Source: an uncultured Bacteroidota bacterium
Lineage (GTDB): Bacteria; Bacteroidota; Bacteroidia; AKYH767-A; OLB10
Length of the DNA: 64,000 bases
Assembly (NCBI GenBank): GCA_903847585.1
Contig: CAINEC010000020.1
Location: 30,753 to 94,752 of the forward strand
Direction of reading: 5' to 3'
Shown here: positions 36,856-45,455 of the stretch, in pieces
Layout of the letters: every line of letters starts with the position of its first letter
How positions within the stretch are numbered: position 1 is the stretch's first letter
The notes under the pieces: model-generated
Told to the model about the DNA's origin: nothing
Database searches by the model: none
What the model saw: only the letters and a program-made list of their open reading frames with translations
Translations under genes and position numbers: made by a program

Positions 36856-37631
36856 GAAAAACAATTTATTTACTGACATTTTCCCTTTTGATTTTTATTT
36901 CAAAAGCAAATTGTCAAGAGTTAAGAAAAGTCAATCAGGAAGCATTTGTTCCTGGTGAACAATTAAAATTCAGAGTCCACTACGGATTTATGGATGCAGG
37001 TGAAGCTACACTAACGGTGTCGCCTACACTAAAAACAGTTTTTGGTAAATCATGTTATCAGGTAATCGGTGAAGGGAAGTCTGTTGGGGCCTTCGATTGG
37101 TTTTTCAAAGTGCGCGATCGCTATGAAAGTTATATTGATAAAGACGCGATGTTGCCTTGGTATTTTGTACGTGATGTGAGAGAAGGTGGCTATAAAGTAA
37201 ATCAAAAGGTGAAATTTGATCATGTGAATGGCTTAGCCACTAGTGAGAAAAAAGCAGTTAAAACGCCAAAGCATGTTCAGGATTTGTTATCGGCATTTTA
37301 CTTTGCTCGCACTATCGATTTTAGTCGTGCTGCACCCGGAGATACATTCGTCATTCAAACCTATTTAGATGATGCTATTTTTCCGATGATGTTGAAGTAT
37401 ACAGGGAAGGTTATTCTATCAACTGATAAAGGTAAAGTTCGGTGCATGAAGTTTAAGCCTTATGTGATGGAAGGGCGCGTATTTAAAGAGCAGGAAAGTA
37501 TGACCATCTGGATTAGCGATGATAAAAACAGATTGCCAGTTCGTGCTGAAGCAAATTTGATGGTTGGTTCGATTAAAATGGACTTACTGGAATACACTGG
37601 AGTTGCGCATCCATTAGCTTTAGTAAAGTAA
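36852..37631 (+). CDS. DUF3108 domain-containing periplasmic protein
   Basis: 259 residues from the ATG at 36852, which overlaps the scpB stop codon (ATGA). A signal peptide (ending ISKANCQ) precedes a DUF3108 domain with EAFVPGEQLKFRVHYGFMDAGEATL, the FDWFFKVRDRYESYID block and MTIWISDDKNRLPVRAEA. The domain resembles LolA/lipocalin-like barrels, but the function is unknown. Translational coupling to scpB is likely. Its stop codon is 2 bases from that of the convergent asd gene. Confidence 0.85.
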   Translation: MRKTIYLLTFSLLIFISKANCQELRKVNQEAFVPGEQLKFRVHYGFMDAGEATLTVSPTLKTVFGKSCYQVIGEGKSVGAFDWFFKVRDRYESYIDKDAMLPWYFVRDVREGGYKVNQKVKFDHVNGLATSEKKAVKTPKHVQDLLSAFYFARTIDFSRAAPGDTFVIQTYLDDAIFPMMLKYTGKVILSTDKGKVRCMKFKPYVMEGRVFKEQESMTIWISDDKNRLPVRAEANLMVGSIKMDLLEYTGVAHPLALVK

Positions 37632-37633
37632 TT

Positions 37634-38623
37634 CTAAGCGAGATTGTTTTTTAATAGGTACTCCGCTATTTGAACCGCATTAGTAGCAGCTCCTTTGCGT
37701 AAGTTATCAGCCACCACCCACATGTTTAGTGTATTCGGTTGCGACTCATCTCTTCTCACACGTCCTACAAATACATCGTCTTTACCTTCGGCAAACAATG
37801 GCATCGGATAAAGTTGTTTAGTAGGATCATCCTGTAATATAACGCCAGGCATATCCGAAATAAGCTTTCTTACATCTGAAAGGTCAAAATTATTTTCGAA
37901 TTCAATATTTACACTTTCGCTATGTCCGCCTTTTACAGGAACACGAATGGTAGTTGCAGAAACTCGGATAGAATCATCTCTCAAAATCTTACATGTTTCG
38001 TTCACCATCTTCATTTCTTCTTTGGTACTTCCATTATCAAGAAAAGAATCGATCTGGGGAATTAGATTTAAATCGATAGGATAGGCGTACGCCATTTCAC
38101 CATTGATTCCTTGTCGCTCATTCATTAATTGGGAAACAGCTTTTACACCAGTGCCACTCACCGATTGATAGGTAGAAACAACAACTCTTTTTATTTTATA
38201 AGCTTTATGTAAGGGTGCTAATGGTAATACCATCTGAATGGTAGAGCAATTCGGATTAGCGATGATTTTATCGTCTTTCGTTAACACATCTGCATTGATC
38301 TCGGGAACTACTAGTTTTTTTAATGGATCCATTCTCCATGCCGATGAATTATCAATGACTGTTATTCCTGCTTCAGCAAACAAGGGAGCCCATTCCAAAG
38401 AAGTATTACCTCCGGCAGAAAATAATGCAATAGCGGGCTTCATATCAATGCAGGTTTGCATTCCAACTACCTTGTATGATTTACCATTAAAAACAATTTC
38501 TTTTCCTACCGACTTTTCAGAGGCAACAGGAATTAATTTGCTAACAGGAAAATTTCTTTCAGCTAATACTTCAATCATTTTTGTGCCTACCAATCCGGTT
38601 GCACCCACTACGGCTATTTTCAT
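37634..38623 (-). CDS. asd: Aspartate-semialdehyde dehydrogenase
   Basis: 329 residues. Asd reduces aspartyl phosphate with NADPH, feeding lysine/diaminopimelate, threonine and methionine synthesis. The NADP-binding start is VGATGLVGTKM; the catalytic Cys is C126 in ANPNCSTIQ; the His lies in VPVKGGHSESV. Length and motifs fit the bacterial family. A perfect -7 box lies 5 bases before the ATG, a leaderless arrangement. The convergent DUF3108 gene ends 2 bases from its stop codon. Confidence 0.96.
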   Translation of the reverse strand: MKIAVVGATGLVGTKMIEVLAERNFPVSKLIPVASEKSVGKEIVFNGKSYKVVGMQTCIDMKPAIALFSAGGNTSLEWAPLFAEAGITVIDNSSAWRMDPLKKLVVPEINADVLTKDDKIIANPNCSTIQMVLPLAPLHKAYKIKRVVVSTYQSVSGTGVKAVSQLMNERQGINGEMAYAYPIDLNLIPQIDSFLDNGSTKEEMKMVNETCKILRDDSIRVSATTIRVPVKGGHSESVNIEFENNFDLSDVRKLISDMPGVILQDDPTKQLYPMPLFAEGKDDVFVGRVRRDESQPNTLNMWVVADNLRKGAATNAVQIAEYLLKNNLA

Positions 38624-38628
38624 AGTAA

Positions 38629-38636
38629 CAAAACTA
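38629..38636 (-). promoter_or_regulatory. -7 promoter box of asd, leaderless spacing
   Basis: CAAAACTA reads TAGTTTTG on the minus strand, a perfect TAnnTTTG box ending 5 bases before the asd ATG. Confidence 0.65.
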
Positions 38637-38704
38637 TTTAAAACATCGAAAGTAGCGTTGGCCTTTCAATTTATTTTGAACAAAGTGCTTTTAATTACTA
38701 AGGA

Positions 38705-39625
38705 TTATTGCGTAAAGTAAAATATGGAAACTAGGGAAAGTAAGCTGATGAAAATCCACAGGCTTATTCCTTGAATTAATGGCTTTACTCCAACCGATCT
38801 TAATTTTTTAATGGATAGTCCACTACCAATTAAGAATAGGGTAATAGTTAATCCTTTCTTTGCTATCATCACTAGTGTACTATAAGTTGACGTGTATTCA
38901 GGAACGTAGGTTCCTATGACCATAGCAATTAAAAATAAGCCTATGAAGTAAGGAATGCTGATTTTTGAATTACCAGATTTATAAAAGTAAGCCGTTAATA
39001 ATGATAAAGGAATAATATAAAGTGCTCTTGCTAATTTAACGGTCGTGGCAACTTGTAATGCTTCATCGCCATATTTACTCGCAGCACCAACCACAGAGCT
39101 GGTATCATGAATAGCAACTGCCGCCCATAGTCCGAATTGGTGCTCACTCATGTGCAATAAATGACCAATAATTGGGAATATCAAAAGAGCAATTGAGTTC
39201 AAAATGAAAACCGTTCCTAAAGAAACACTCATTTCCTTTTCGTTAGCTTGAACAATTGGTGAAACCGCTGCAATGGCACTTCCACCACAAATAGCGGTTC
39301 CGCTTGATATTAAAAATGATGTTTTCTTATCTACTCCTAACTTTCTTCCCAATAACCATCCTGCAAGTAAGGTGATGCCAATAGAAAAAATGGTGAACAT
39401 AAATCCTGTTTTACCAGCATCAAATGCTTTGTGCAAGTTCATTCCGAAACCAAGTAAAACGATGGATGATTTTAAAAGCCAGTTCGTCGCTTTATGACTG
39501 TATTTTTCAAATGGATTCTCAATTGTCTGCGCAATAATAAATCCCAATAGCAAAGCTAATGGTGGATTCATAAAAGGAATTGTGCATACAACTAATGCAA
39601 GAATAAATAGTGACTTGCGAATCAT
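38705..39625 (-). CDS. YeiH/UPF0324 family putative sulfate exporter
   Basis: 306 residues with about ten hydrophobic helices. The conserved stretches KSSIVLLGFGMNL, SSGTAICGGSAIAA, GLWAAVAIHDTSSVVGAA and KLARALYIIPL match the UPF0324/YeiH family of inner-membrane transporters, some of which have been linked to sulfite or sulfate export. The substrate is not shown by sequence. It is a single-gene unit, divergent from the lamin-tail gene at 39770. Confidence 0.9.
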   Translation of the reverse strand: MIRKSLFILALVVCTIPFMNPPLALLLGFIIAQTIENPFEKYSHKATNWLLKSSIVLLGFGMNLHKAFDAGKTGFMFTIFSIGITLLAGWLLGRKLGVDKKTSFLISSGTAICGGSAIAAVSPIVQANEKEMSVSLGTVFILNSIALLIFPIIGHLLHMSEHQFGLWAAVAIHDTSSVVGAASKYGDEALQVATTVKLARALYIIPLSLLTAYFYKSGNSKISIPYFIGLFLIAMVIGTYVPEYTSTYSTLVMIAKKGLTITLFLIGSGLSIKKLRSVGVKPLIQGISLWIFISLLSLVSIFYFTQ

Positions 39626-39647
39626 TTTTTTTCGGTAAGGCGGAACG

Positions 39648-39655
39648 AAGATAGG
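39648..39655 (-). promoter_or_regulatory. Variant -7 box (TATCTTCG) of the YeiH-family gene
   Basis: CGAAGATA reads TATCTTCG on the minus strand, one base off TAnnTTTG, 22 bases before the ATG. Confidence 0.4.
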
Positions 39656-39705
39656 TATTTATAAAAATGAGTTGGTGACTATTGTCACAAATCTTGAAGT
39701 TAAAC

Positions 39706-39756
39706 GTTTGTAAATGTTTGTTATGGGGTAAAAGGCACGACCTCATTATAGTTTTG
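39706..39756 (+). promoter_or_regulatory. Promoter region of the lamin-tail gene, with an upstream 18-base element
   Basis: TAGTTTTG at 39749-39756 is a perfect -7 box, 13 bases before the ATG. About 50 bases upstream of its last base begins GTTTGTAAATGTTTGTTA (39706-39723). It occurs with one change at 8182-8199, again about 50 bases before a -7 box (8224-8231). Confidence 0.5.
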
Positions 39757-39769
39757 CCAAAAATAATTT

Positions 39770-42364
39770 ATGAAGCACCTCATTACTCTTTTGATTTTAG
39801 TTCATTGCTTTCAATTTTCTTATTCGCAAGTTTCGGATGATTTTAGCGATGCGGATTTTAATAGTAATCCATGTTGGTCAGGGGATACTACTGATTTTAT
39901 GGTGAACTCAGTTAAGCAACTACAATTACATTCAGCAGTAGCTGGCACTTCAACTTTAACTACTGCTGTTGATTTATCAGGAATGGATACAAGCGAATGG
40001 CGCTTTTATATCGAGCTTGCTTTCTCTCCATCTTCGCAAAATAATACAAAGTATTATCTATACTCAACACAAAACAATTTTGCTAATGCAGATGGATATT
40101 ATCTTCAATTTGGTGAATCAGGATCCAATGATGCAATTCAATTTTATAAGCAAAGTGGCAATGTGAATGCGTTACTTGGCAGAGGTGTTGATGCAAGAGT
40201 TGCTTCTGCATTTGGCGTAAGTACTAAGGTTGTTAAATATCCTAACGGACTGATTGAAATCTATACCGATTATACGGGCGGGAATAATTATCAATTAGAA
40301 TTTTTTGTAAATGATAATATGAATCTTGGTAACGGTTATTTAGGTTGGCAATGCACTTATACGGTAAGTAACGCTTCCGGATTTTATTTAGATAATGTGT
40401 ATGCTGGGAGTTTTATTCGTGATACGGTTTGTCCTTTTTTAATTGATTCAAAAATGATAAATGATTCAATTATCGAAATTGATTTTAACGAGCCTATTAA
40501 AGGATTTAAACTTAATACAAATTTTCAATTGTTGCAATCAAGTAATAATCCTGTAAATATTTTCGCTAATAACGATTCAAGTATTTTTCAGATTGAATTA
40601 GCTAATCAAATTAACAGCGGAGATACGTTAAAATTTTTACTCAAGGATATTCAAGATGTTAGTTCAAATACTGCCGATACCATTTTATGTAATCTTGTTT
40701 TTATTCGTTGCGATATTATTGCTGTTGGCGATTTAGTGATTAGCGAAGTCATGTGTAATCCTTCAGGCGCAAATAATTTACCTAATGTAGAATATTTAGA
40801 GTTGTATAATATTTCCAATAAATATCTCGCAACAAAATCACTTACACTAAGTGATCCTTCATCAACAGGGATATTTTCGAATGATACTATTTGTCCAAAA
40901 TGTTATGTGGTTTTCACGAGCGCTTCTGGAAAATTACAATTCGAAGCAAATGGTATTGATGCAAAAGTTGTTTCGGGATTTCCAACATTGAATAACGATG
41001 GAGATGAATTGGTGTTAAAGGATTCGTCAAATGTTTTAGATATTTTAAATTACAATACTTCTTTTTATCATAATGAATTTAAAAGTCAAGGAGGATGGTC
41101 GTTGGAGAAAATCCAACTCGATTATATGTGCGCTAATTCAAATAACTGGAGCGCATCCTGTGATGCAAGGGGAGGTAGTCCTGGATTAGCCAATTGCAGT
41201 AATCATATTTTTATTGATGCGGATTGTCCGATGGTGCAATCTGTTTTTGTTATCGATAGTAATCATCTATCGGTTGTGTTTAATGAAGAGATAAATGCAG
41301 ATAGTTTATCGGCAAACGATTTTATTATTGACGAGCAAATAAATCCTATATCAATTAGTGCGGATAAAACTTATACTAGTAAAATCAATCTACAAGTTAA
41401 TCTTACATTGTTGCCTAATGAAGCGCACTGGTTGCAGTTGAATGATATTATCGACTGTAATGGCAACAAAATACTTCGCGATAATAAATACCAATTTGGA
41501 GTTGGTGTTTCGCCTGTTAAAGGCGATTTAATCATCAATGAAATTATGTTTAACCCTTATGATAACTGTGTTGATTTTGTAGAGATGTATAATAAATCCG
41601 ATAAAATAATTTCACTTAAAAGTTGTAGTTGTTCGCGTAGGAATAGTACGAGCAATCAGGTTGAGTATAATTCAAAAATCACCACTGATGATTTGGTGAT
41701 AATGCCAAATGATTATTTGGTTTTAAGTAATACAAACGACAATTATTTTAATTGTTATCCATCGGCACAAATTAGCAAATCGGTGTTTTATGAATTGCCT
41801 GCAATGAATGATGATGAAGGAAGTATTTTGTTTTTGGATGCCGCTGCAGTTGTTATTGACGAATTGAAGTATTCCGAAAAACTACATTCACAATTATTAA
41901 CAACAAACGAAGGAGTTTCACTCGAAAGAATAAGCGCTGATGTTCCAGCTTCTAATGATAAAAACTGGAGTAGCGCATCTTATGCCTCCGGTTATGCAAC
42001 TCCAACATTAAAAAATTCGCAGGCCATTGATGGTTCAATGGAAGAGGCTATTATAAGCATAACTCCAAATGTTATTTCTCCTGATAACGATGGTTTTGAT
42101 GATCATACACTGATTGAAATTAATTCGAATATTGGTGGAGCATGGTCATCTATTCTAATTCTTGATTTAAACGGAAATAAAATCAAACAATTATTAAATG
42201 CTGATTTAATTGGCGGTGATGATAAGCTTATCTGGGATGGCACGGACGAACGAAATCGTATTTTGCCTTCAGGAATTTACATTTTGTATGCTGAAATAAT
42301 TACTGAGCAAGGACAAGTACAAAAAATCCGCAAGCCAATTGTAGTTGCGGAACACAGAAATTAA
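39770..42364 (+). CDS. Large secreted protein with two lamin-tail domains and a FlgD/CHU_C-like C-terminus
   Basis: 864 residues. A signal peptide (MKHLITLLILVHCFQFSYSQ) is followed by a jelly-roll-like region (20-210), Big_5-type Ig-like domains (near 225 and 495) and two lamin-tail domains (starting DLVISEVMCNPSG at about 320 and DLIINEIMFNPYD at about 585). The C-terminus begins SPDNDGFDDHTLI and has the FlgD-type WDGTDERNRILPSGIYI, a form of T9SS sorting region. It is expected at the cell surface, perhaps binding DNA, glycans or nucleotides as suggested for lamin-tail domains, but this is not established. It is convergent with rng, with overlapping stop codons. Confidence 0.83.
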   Translation: MKHLITLLILVHCFQFSYSQVSDDFSDADFNSNPCWSGDTTDFMVNSVKQLQLHSAVAGTSTLTTAVDLSGMDTSEWRFYIELAFSPSSQNNTKYYLYSTQNNFANADGYYLQFGESGSNDAIQFYKQSGNVNALLGRGVDARVASAFGVSTKVVKYPNGLIEIYTDYTGGNNYQLEFFVNDNMNLGNGYLGWQCTYTVSNASGFYLDNVYAGSFIRDTVCPFLIDSKMINDSIIEIDFNEPIKGFKLNTNFQLLQSSNNPVNIFANNDSSIFQIELANQINSGDTLKFLLKDIQDVSSNTADTILCNLVFIRCDIIAVGDLVISEVMCNPSGANNLPNVEYLELYNISNKYLATKSLTLSDPSSTGIFSNDTICPKCYVVFTSASGKLQFEANGIDAKVVSGFPTLNNDGDELVLKDSSNVLDILNYNTSFYHNEFKSQGGWSLEKIQLDYMCANSNNWSASCDARGGSPGLANCSNHIFIDADCPMVQSVFVIDSNHLSVVFNEEINADSLSANDFIIDEQINPISISADKTYTSKINLQVNLTLLPNEAHWLQLNDIIDCNGNKILRDNKYQFGVGVSPVKGDLIINEIMFNPYDNCVDFVEMYNKSDKIISLKSCSCSRRNSTSNQVEYNSKITTDDLVIMPNDYLVLSNTNDNYFNCYPSAQISKSVFYELPAMNDDEGSILFLDAAAVVIDELKYSEKLHSQLLTTNEGVSLERISADVPASNDKNWSSASYASGYATPTLKNSQAIDGSMEEAIISITPNVISPDNDGFDDHTLIEINSNIGGAWSSILILDLNGNKIKQLLNADLIGGDDKLIWDGTDERNRILPSGIYILYAEIITEQGQVQKIRKPIVVAEHRN

Positions 42365-43923
42365 AGTTTAATTTCTTCTCCTTGATTATTGAAAAAATGA
42401 TACTCCATAAAATGAAGTGCCGAAATAGGATCAACAGCAATCCATTTTTTGTATTTCTTAAACCACTTCCACTGATATGACTTAAACGTATACTTACCTT
42501 GCTTTAAATATGCAGCCAGGTAAGGATGTACGTGTAGTGTGAGTGATTTTTCATTCTGTTCTTGACATAAATAACGAATATTATTTTCGATATCGTCAAT
42601 TAAAAGGATAGAAGCTTTTATTTCACCACTGCCATCGCATGTAGGACATTTTTCTACGGTGATGATATTGGTAACAGGACGTACACGTTCACGAGTTAAT
42701 TGGATCAATCCAAATTTACTTGCTGGTAAAATAGTATGGCGCGCACGATCTAATTTCATCTCATCGCGTAAAGTGTCGAACAACTCTTTGCGATGAAGCG
42801 TGTTCTTCATATCGATAAAATCGATAACCACAATTCCGCCCATATCGCGCAAGCGCAACTGACGAGCAATTTCTTTGGCAGCAGCAATGTTTACAGCTAA
42901 AGCACTTGCTTCTTGATTATCCTGTGCACCTTTATTTCTTCCTCCTGAATTGACATCAATTACATGAAGCGCTTCTGTATGCTCAATAATTAAGTAAGCA
43001 CCACCGCTTAACGTTACCGTCTTACCGAACAATCCTTTTATTTGTTTGTCTACTCCAAAGTTTTCAAAAATTGGAAGTTTGCCTTTATAAAGCTTTACAA
43101 TATCTACCTGATCGGGAGCAATACTTCGGATATAGCTTTTAATTTCTTCAGCTAACGAAGGGTCATTCACCTGAATACTGTTAAAGTTTGGATTAAGTAA
43201 ATCACGAAGAATGGTCGAAGTTCTATTCATTTCTCCCAAAATCTTGACAGGAGCCAATGCTGTTTTTAGCTGTTCATGCATCGCTTGCCAGCGCGAACAC
43301 AAGTCTTGAATATCAGCATCAAGATCTGCAACCTTTTTACCTTCAGCAACAGTTCTAACAATAATTCCGAAATTTCTTGGCTTAATCGACATGGCCAATC
43401 GCTTCAGGCGCTGGCGTTCAGTACTGCTTTTTATCTTCTGAGAAATCGAAACTACATCGGAGAAAGGAACTAAAACGACATATCTTCCGGCTAGTGAAAT
43501 TTCAGAAGTGATACGTGGTCCTTTGGTTGAAATTGGTTCTTTCGCAATTTGAACGATTAGGTTCATATTGGGAGAGAGTATTTGTCCAATTTTACCTGCC
43601 TTATTAATGTCAGCTTCTAGTTCGAAGTTGTTCAATAATGATTGCGGCTGACTACCATTTACGGTGCTTCGCATAAACTTAAGCAATGAATGTACCTGCG
43701 GACCAAGGTCAAGGTAATGCAAGAATGCATCTTTTTCATAGCCGATGTCAACAAATGCTGCGTTCAGTGAAGGCATGAGTTTCTTAACACGTCCCAAATA
43801 GATATCTCCAACAGAGAAATTGTTTTCTTTTTTCTCTTTGTTGAGCTCTACGAGGCGCTTCTCTTCAACCAAAGCAATAGTCACTTCGCTTGAAGACGAA
43901 TCAATAATTAATTCACTGTTCAA
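42361..43923 (-). CDS. rng: Ribonuclease G/E family
   Basis: 520 residues, the short RNase G-type form. It processes rRNA and degrades mRNA by endonucleolytic cleavage. An S1 domain (about 35-115, GDIYLGRVKKLMPSLNAAFVDIG) precedes the catalytic core with HVIDVNSGGRNKG, RDMGGIVVIDFIDM and the zinc-link motif CPTCDGSG. The gene is the last of the HU-TPR-AURKAIP1/COX24-rng run. Its stop codon shares the TTAA with that of the convergent lamin-tail gene. Confidence 0.95.
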   Translation of the reverse strand: MNSELIIDSSSSEVTIALVEEKRLVELNKEKKENNFSVGDIYLGRVKKLMPSLNAAFVDIGYEKDAFLHYLDLGPQVHSLLKFMRSTVNGSQPQSLLNNFELEADINKAGKIGQILSPNMNLIVQIAKEPISTKGPRITSEISLAGRYVVLVPFSDVVSISQKIKSSTERQRLKRLAMSIKPRNFGIIVRTVAEGKKVADLDADIQDLCSRWQAMHEQLKTALAPVKILGEMNRTSTILRDLLNPNFNSIQVNDPSLAEEIKSYIRSIAPDQVDIVKLYKGKLPIFENFGVDKQIKGLFGKTVTLSGGAYLIIEHTEALHVIDVNSGGRNKGAQDNQEASALAVNIAAAKEIARQLRLRDMGGIVVIDFIDMKNTLHRKELFDTLRDEMKLDRARHTILPASKFGLIQLTRERVRPVTNIITVEKCPTCDGSGEIKASILLIDDIENNIRYLCQEQNEKSLTLHVHPYLAAYLKQGKYTFKSYQWKWFKKYKKWIAVDPISALHFMEYHFFNNQGEEIKL

Positions 43924-44059
43924 TCAGAAAAAGCTGGTTAAAATTTAGAATATACAAACAGTACGGACATACGAAATGAATGTCCATAGTCATACAAAGC
44001 AGAAAAGCCCTAAAAAATTAGAGCACAATCTGTCATTTGAAATAACCTGTTGTTACAGA

Positions 44060-44152
44060 TTATTTCTTCTTCTTATGACGGTTTTTTCTAAGACGCTTTT
44101 TACGTTTGTGGGTTGCCATTTTATGGCGCTTACGTTTTTTACCTGAAGGCAT
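44060..44152 (-). CDS. AURKAIP1/COX24-domain small basic protein (30 residues)
   Basis: The frame runs from an ATG at 44152 to TAA at 44060 and encodes 30 residues: MPSGKKRKRHKMATHKRKKR then a further basic tail LRKNRHKKKK. It is made almost entirely of Lys, Arg and His, and matches the conserved AURKAIP1/COX24 family of Bacteroidota, related to the mitochondrial small-subunit protein mS38. A ribosome-associated role is likely by that relation but is inferred. It lies between rng and the TPR gene, 44 bases after the latter's stop codon, where the family is usually found. It is too short for usual gene callers. Confidence 0.85.
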   Translation of the reverse strand: MPSGKKRKRHKMATHKRKKRLRKNRHKKKK

Positions 44153-44196
44153 AATAATATTTTTTTATTCGGTTAGAATTGTAATTTATTTCAGTT

Positions 44197-45039
44197 TTAA
44201 GCAGGGCTTTTTTCAAGCGCTGTAATCATTTTTTTTACTTCAGCAGCTGCATTAGGGTCGTCGGTTTTAGTGACGAAGTTGTTGTAGCTTTCAATCGCTT
44301 TTGCATTATCTCCACTCGACGAATACACTTGTCCAAGGTAGAAATAAATGTCGATTCTTTTAGGGTTAATCTTTAATACTGTGTTTAACCTGTCGATGGC
44401 TTTATCCAACTGACCTGATTTAATCGATAACATGGCTAAGTTGAACTGGGCCATTTCATGATTAGGGTCCGCTGAAACTACTTCTCGAAGAAGCATAATT
44501 CCTTTCATTGGCTCCGCAGATCCCTCGGCATAACAAACTCCTAAATCTGTTTTTGCATTTAAGTTCGAAGGGTTTTTATCTAAAACAAGTTGATAGTTTT
44601 CCATTGCTTTCTTAACCATCAACGTTCTAAATAACGAATCCTCTGTCATTTTAAATGCGTCAAAATAACGGTAGGCAGCGTCAAGATAACCTTGCTCTGA
44701 TTTTACGACTACTGATTTCTTTTCAAACCAGATTGCTGCGGCTGCAGGTAGTCCGGCCTGATCCCAAAATCTTCCCATTTGATCGAGCACTGCGGTGTCT
44801 CGATCTCCATTATTTTTTACTGCTGTCTCAAAGAACGCTAGTTTTTTCGACTGGTTACTGTCCAGTAAAGCTTTCGCTTGATTTAATATTTCACTCTCAC
44901 TAAAACCACTTGCATCTATTTTGGCAGGACCCTCTTTAGTTTCTCCCTTTACATTTACCTGAGAAGGCATCGTGTAAATTACTCCGGTAAGTACTAAAGC
45001 TGCTCCTACAATTATTAATTGCAAATGATTTCCTTTCAT
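44197..45039 (-). CDS. Tetratricopeptide-repeat membrane-anchored protein
   Basis: 280 residues. One N-terminal hydrophobic segment (about 6-24) anchors or exports the protein. The chain after it consists of TPR-like helical pairs, clearest in the C-terminal half (for example AKTDLGVCYAEG, AQFNLAMLSIKSGQLDKAID and YFYLGQVYSSSGDNAKAIE). TPRs bind partner proteins; no partner is known. It lies between the HU gene (3 bases) and the AURKAIP1/COX24 gene, in the same direction as rng, so the four form a probable operon conserved in related genomes. Confidence 0.85.
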   Translation of the reverse strand: MKGNHLQLIIVGAALVLTGVIYTMPSQVNVKGETKEGPAKIDASGFSESEILNQAKALLDSNQSKKLAFFETAVKNNGDRDTAVLDQMGRFWDQAGLPAAAAIWFEKKSVVVKSEQGYLDAAYRYFDAFKMTEDSLFRTLMVKKAMENYQLVLDKNPSNLNAKTDLGVCYAEGSAEPMKGIMLLREVVSADPNHEMAQFNLAMLSIKSGQLDKAIDRLNTVLKINPKRIDIYFYLGQVYSSSGDNAKAIESYNNFVTKTDDPNAAAEVKKMITALEKSPA

Positions 45040-45042
45040 TTA

Positions 45043-45342
45043 TTATCCTTCTGATTTTTTCACGTGTGCAGTTTTAACGCGCTCGGTGAAAGTTTTAGCA
45101 GGCTTGAAAGCCGGGATATAATGCTCAGGGATGATAATAGTTGCATTTTTTGTAATGATACGACCAGTCTTCTTTGCACGTTTTTTAACGATAAAACTTC
45201 CAAATCCTCTTAAGTATACGTTTTCATCATTGATTAATGAGTTACGTACTACTTTCATCATCGATTCAATAGTCTGTTGAACCGCAACTTTCTCAATACC
45301 TGTTTTAGTTGAAATCTCGTTTACTAATTCTGCTTTAGTCAT
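45043..45342 (-). CDS. HU-family DNA-binding protein
   Basis: 99 residues, the size of one HU/IHF subunit. It starts MTKAELVNEISTKTG, has the helical dimer part and the beta-arm signature GFGSFIVKKRAKKTGR. It bends and compacts DNA as a homodimer. The -7 box lies 42 bases upstream of the ATG. It is the first gene of the HU-TPR-AURKAIP1/COX24-rng run and is divergent from mutY. Confidence 0.95.
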   Translation of the reverse strand: MTKAELVNEISTKTGIEKVAVQQTIESMMKVVRNSLINDENVYLRGFGSFIVKKRAKKTGRIITKNATIIIPEHYIPAFKPAKTFTERVKTAHVKKSEG

Positions 45343-45384
45343 AATGACAATATGTTTAAATTGTTAATTCTCGTTAAGGGGTTG

Positions 45385-45392
45385 CAAAGATA
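45385..45392 (-). promoter_or_regulatory. -7 promoter box of the HU operon
   Basis: CAAAGATA reads TATCTTTG on the minus strand, a perfect box. A leader of roughly 38 bases is predicted. It is divergent from the mutY box 35 bases away. Confidence 0.65.
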
Positions 45393-45427
45393 GGCTTTAT
45401 GATTGAAATACAAAAACATTAATTCTT

Positions 45428-45435
45428 TATTTTTG
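45428..45435 (+). promoter_or_regulatory. -7 promoter box of mutY
   Basis: TATTTTTG is a perfect TAnnTTTG box 20 bases before the mutY ATG. Confidence 0.6.
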
Positions 45436-45455
45436 AGCCCCTTACACAATAAATA

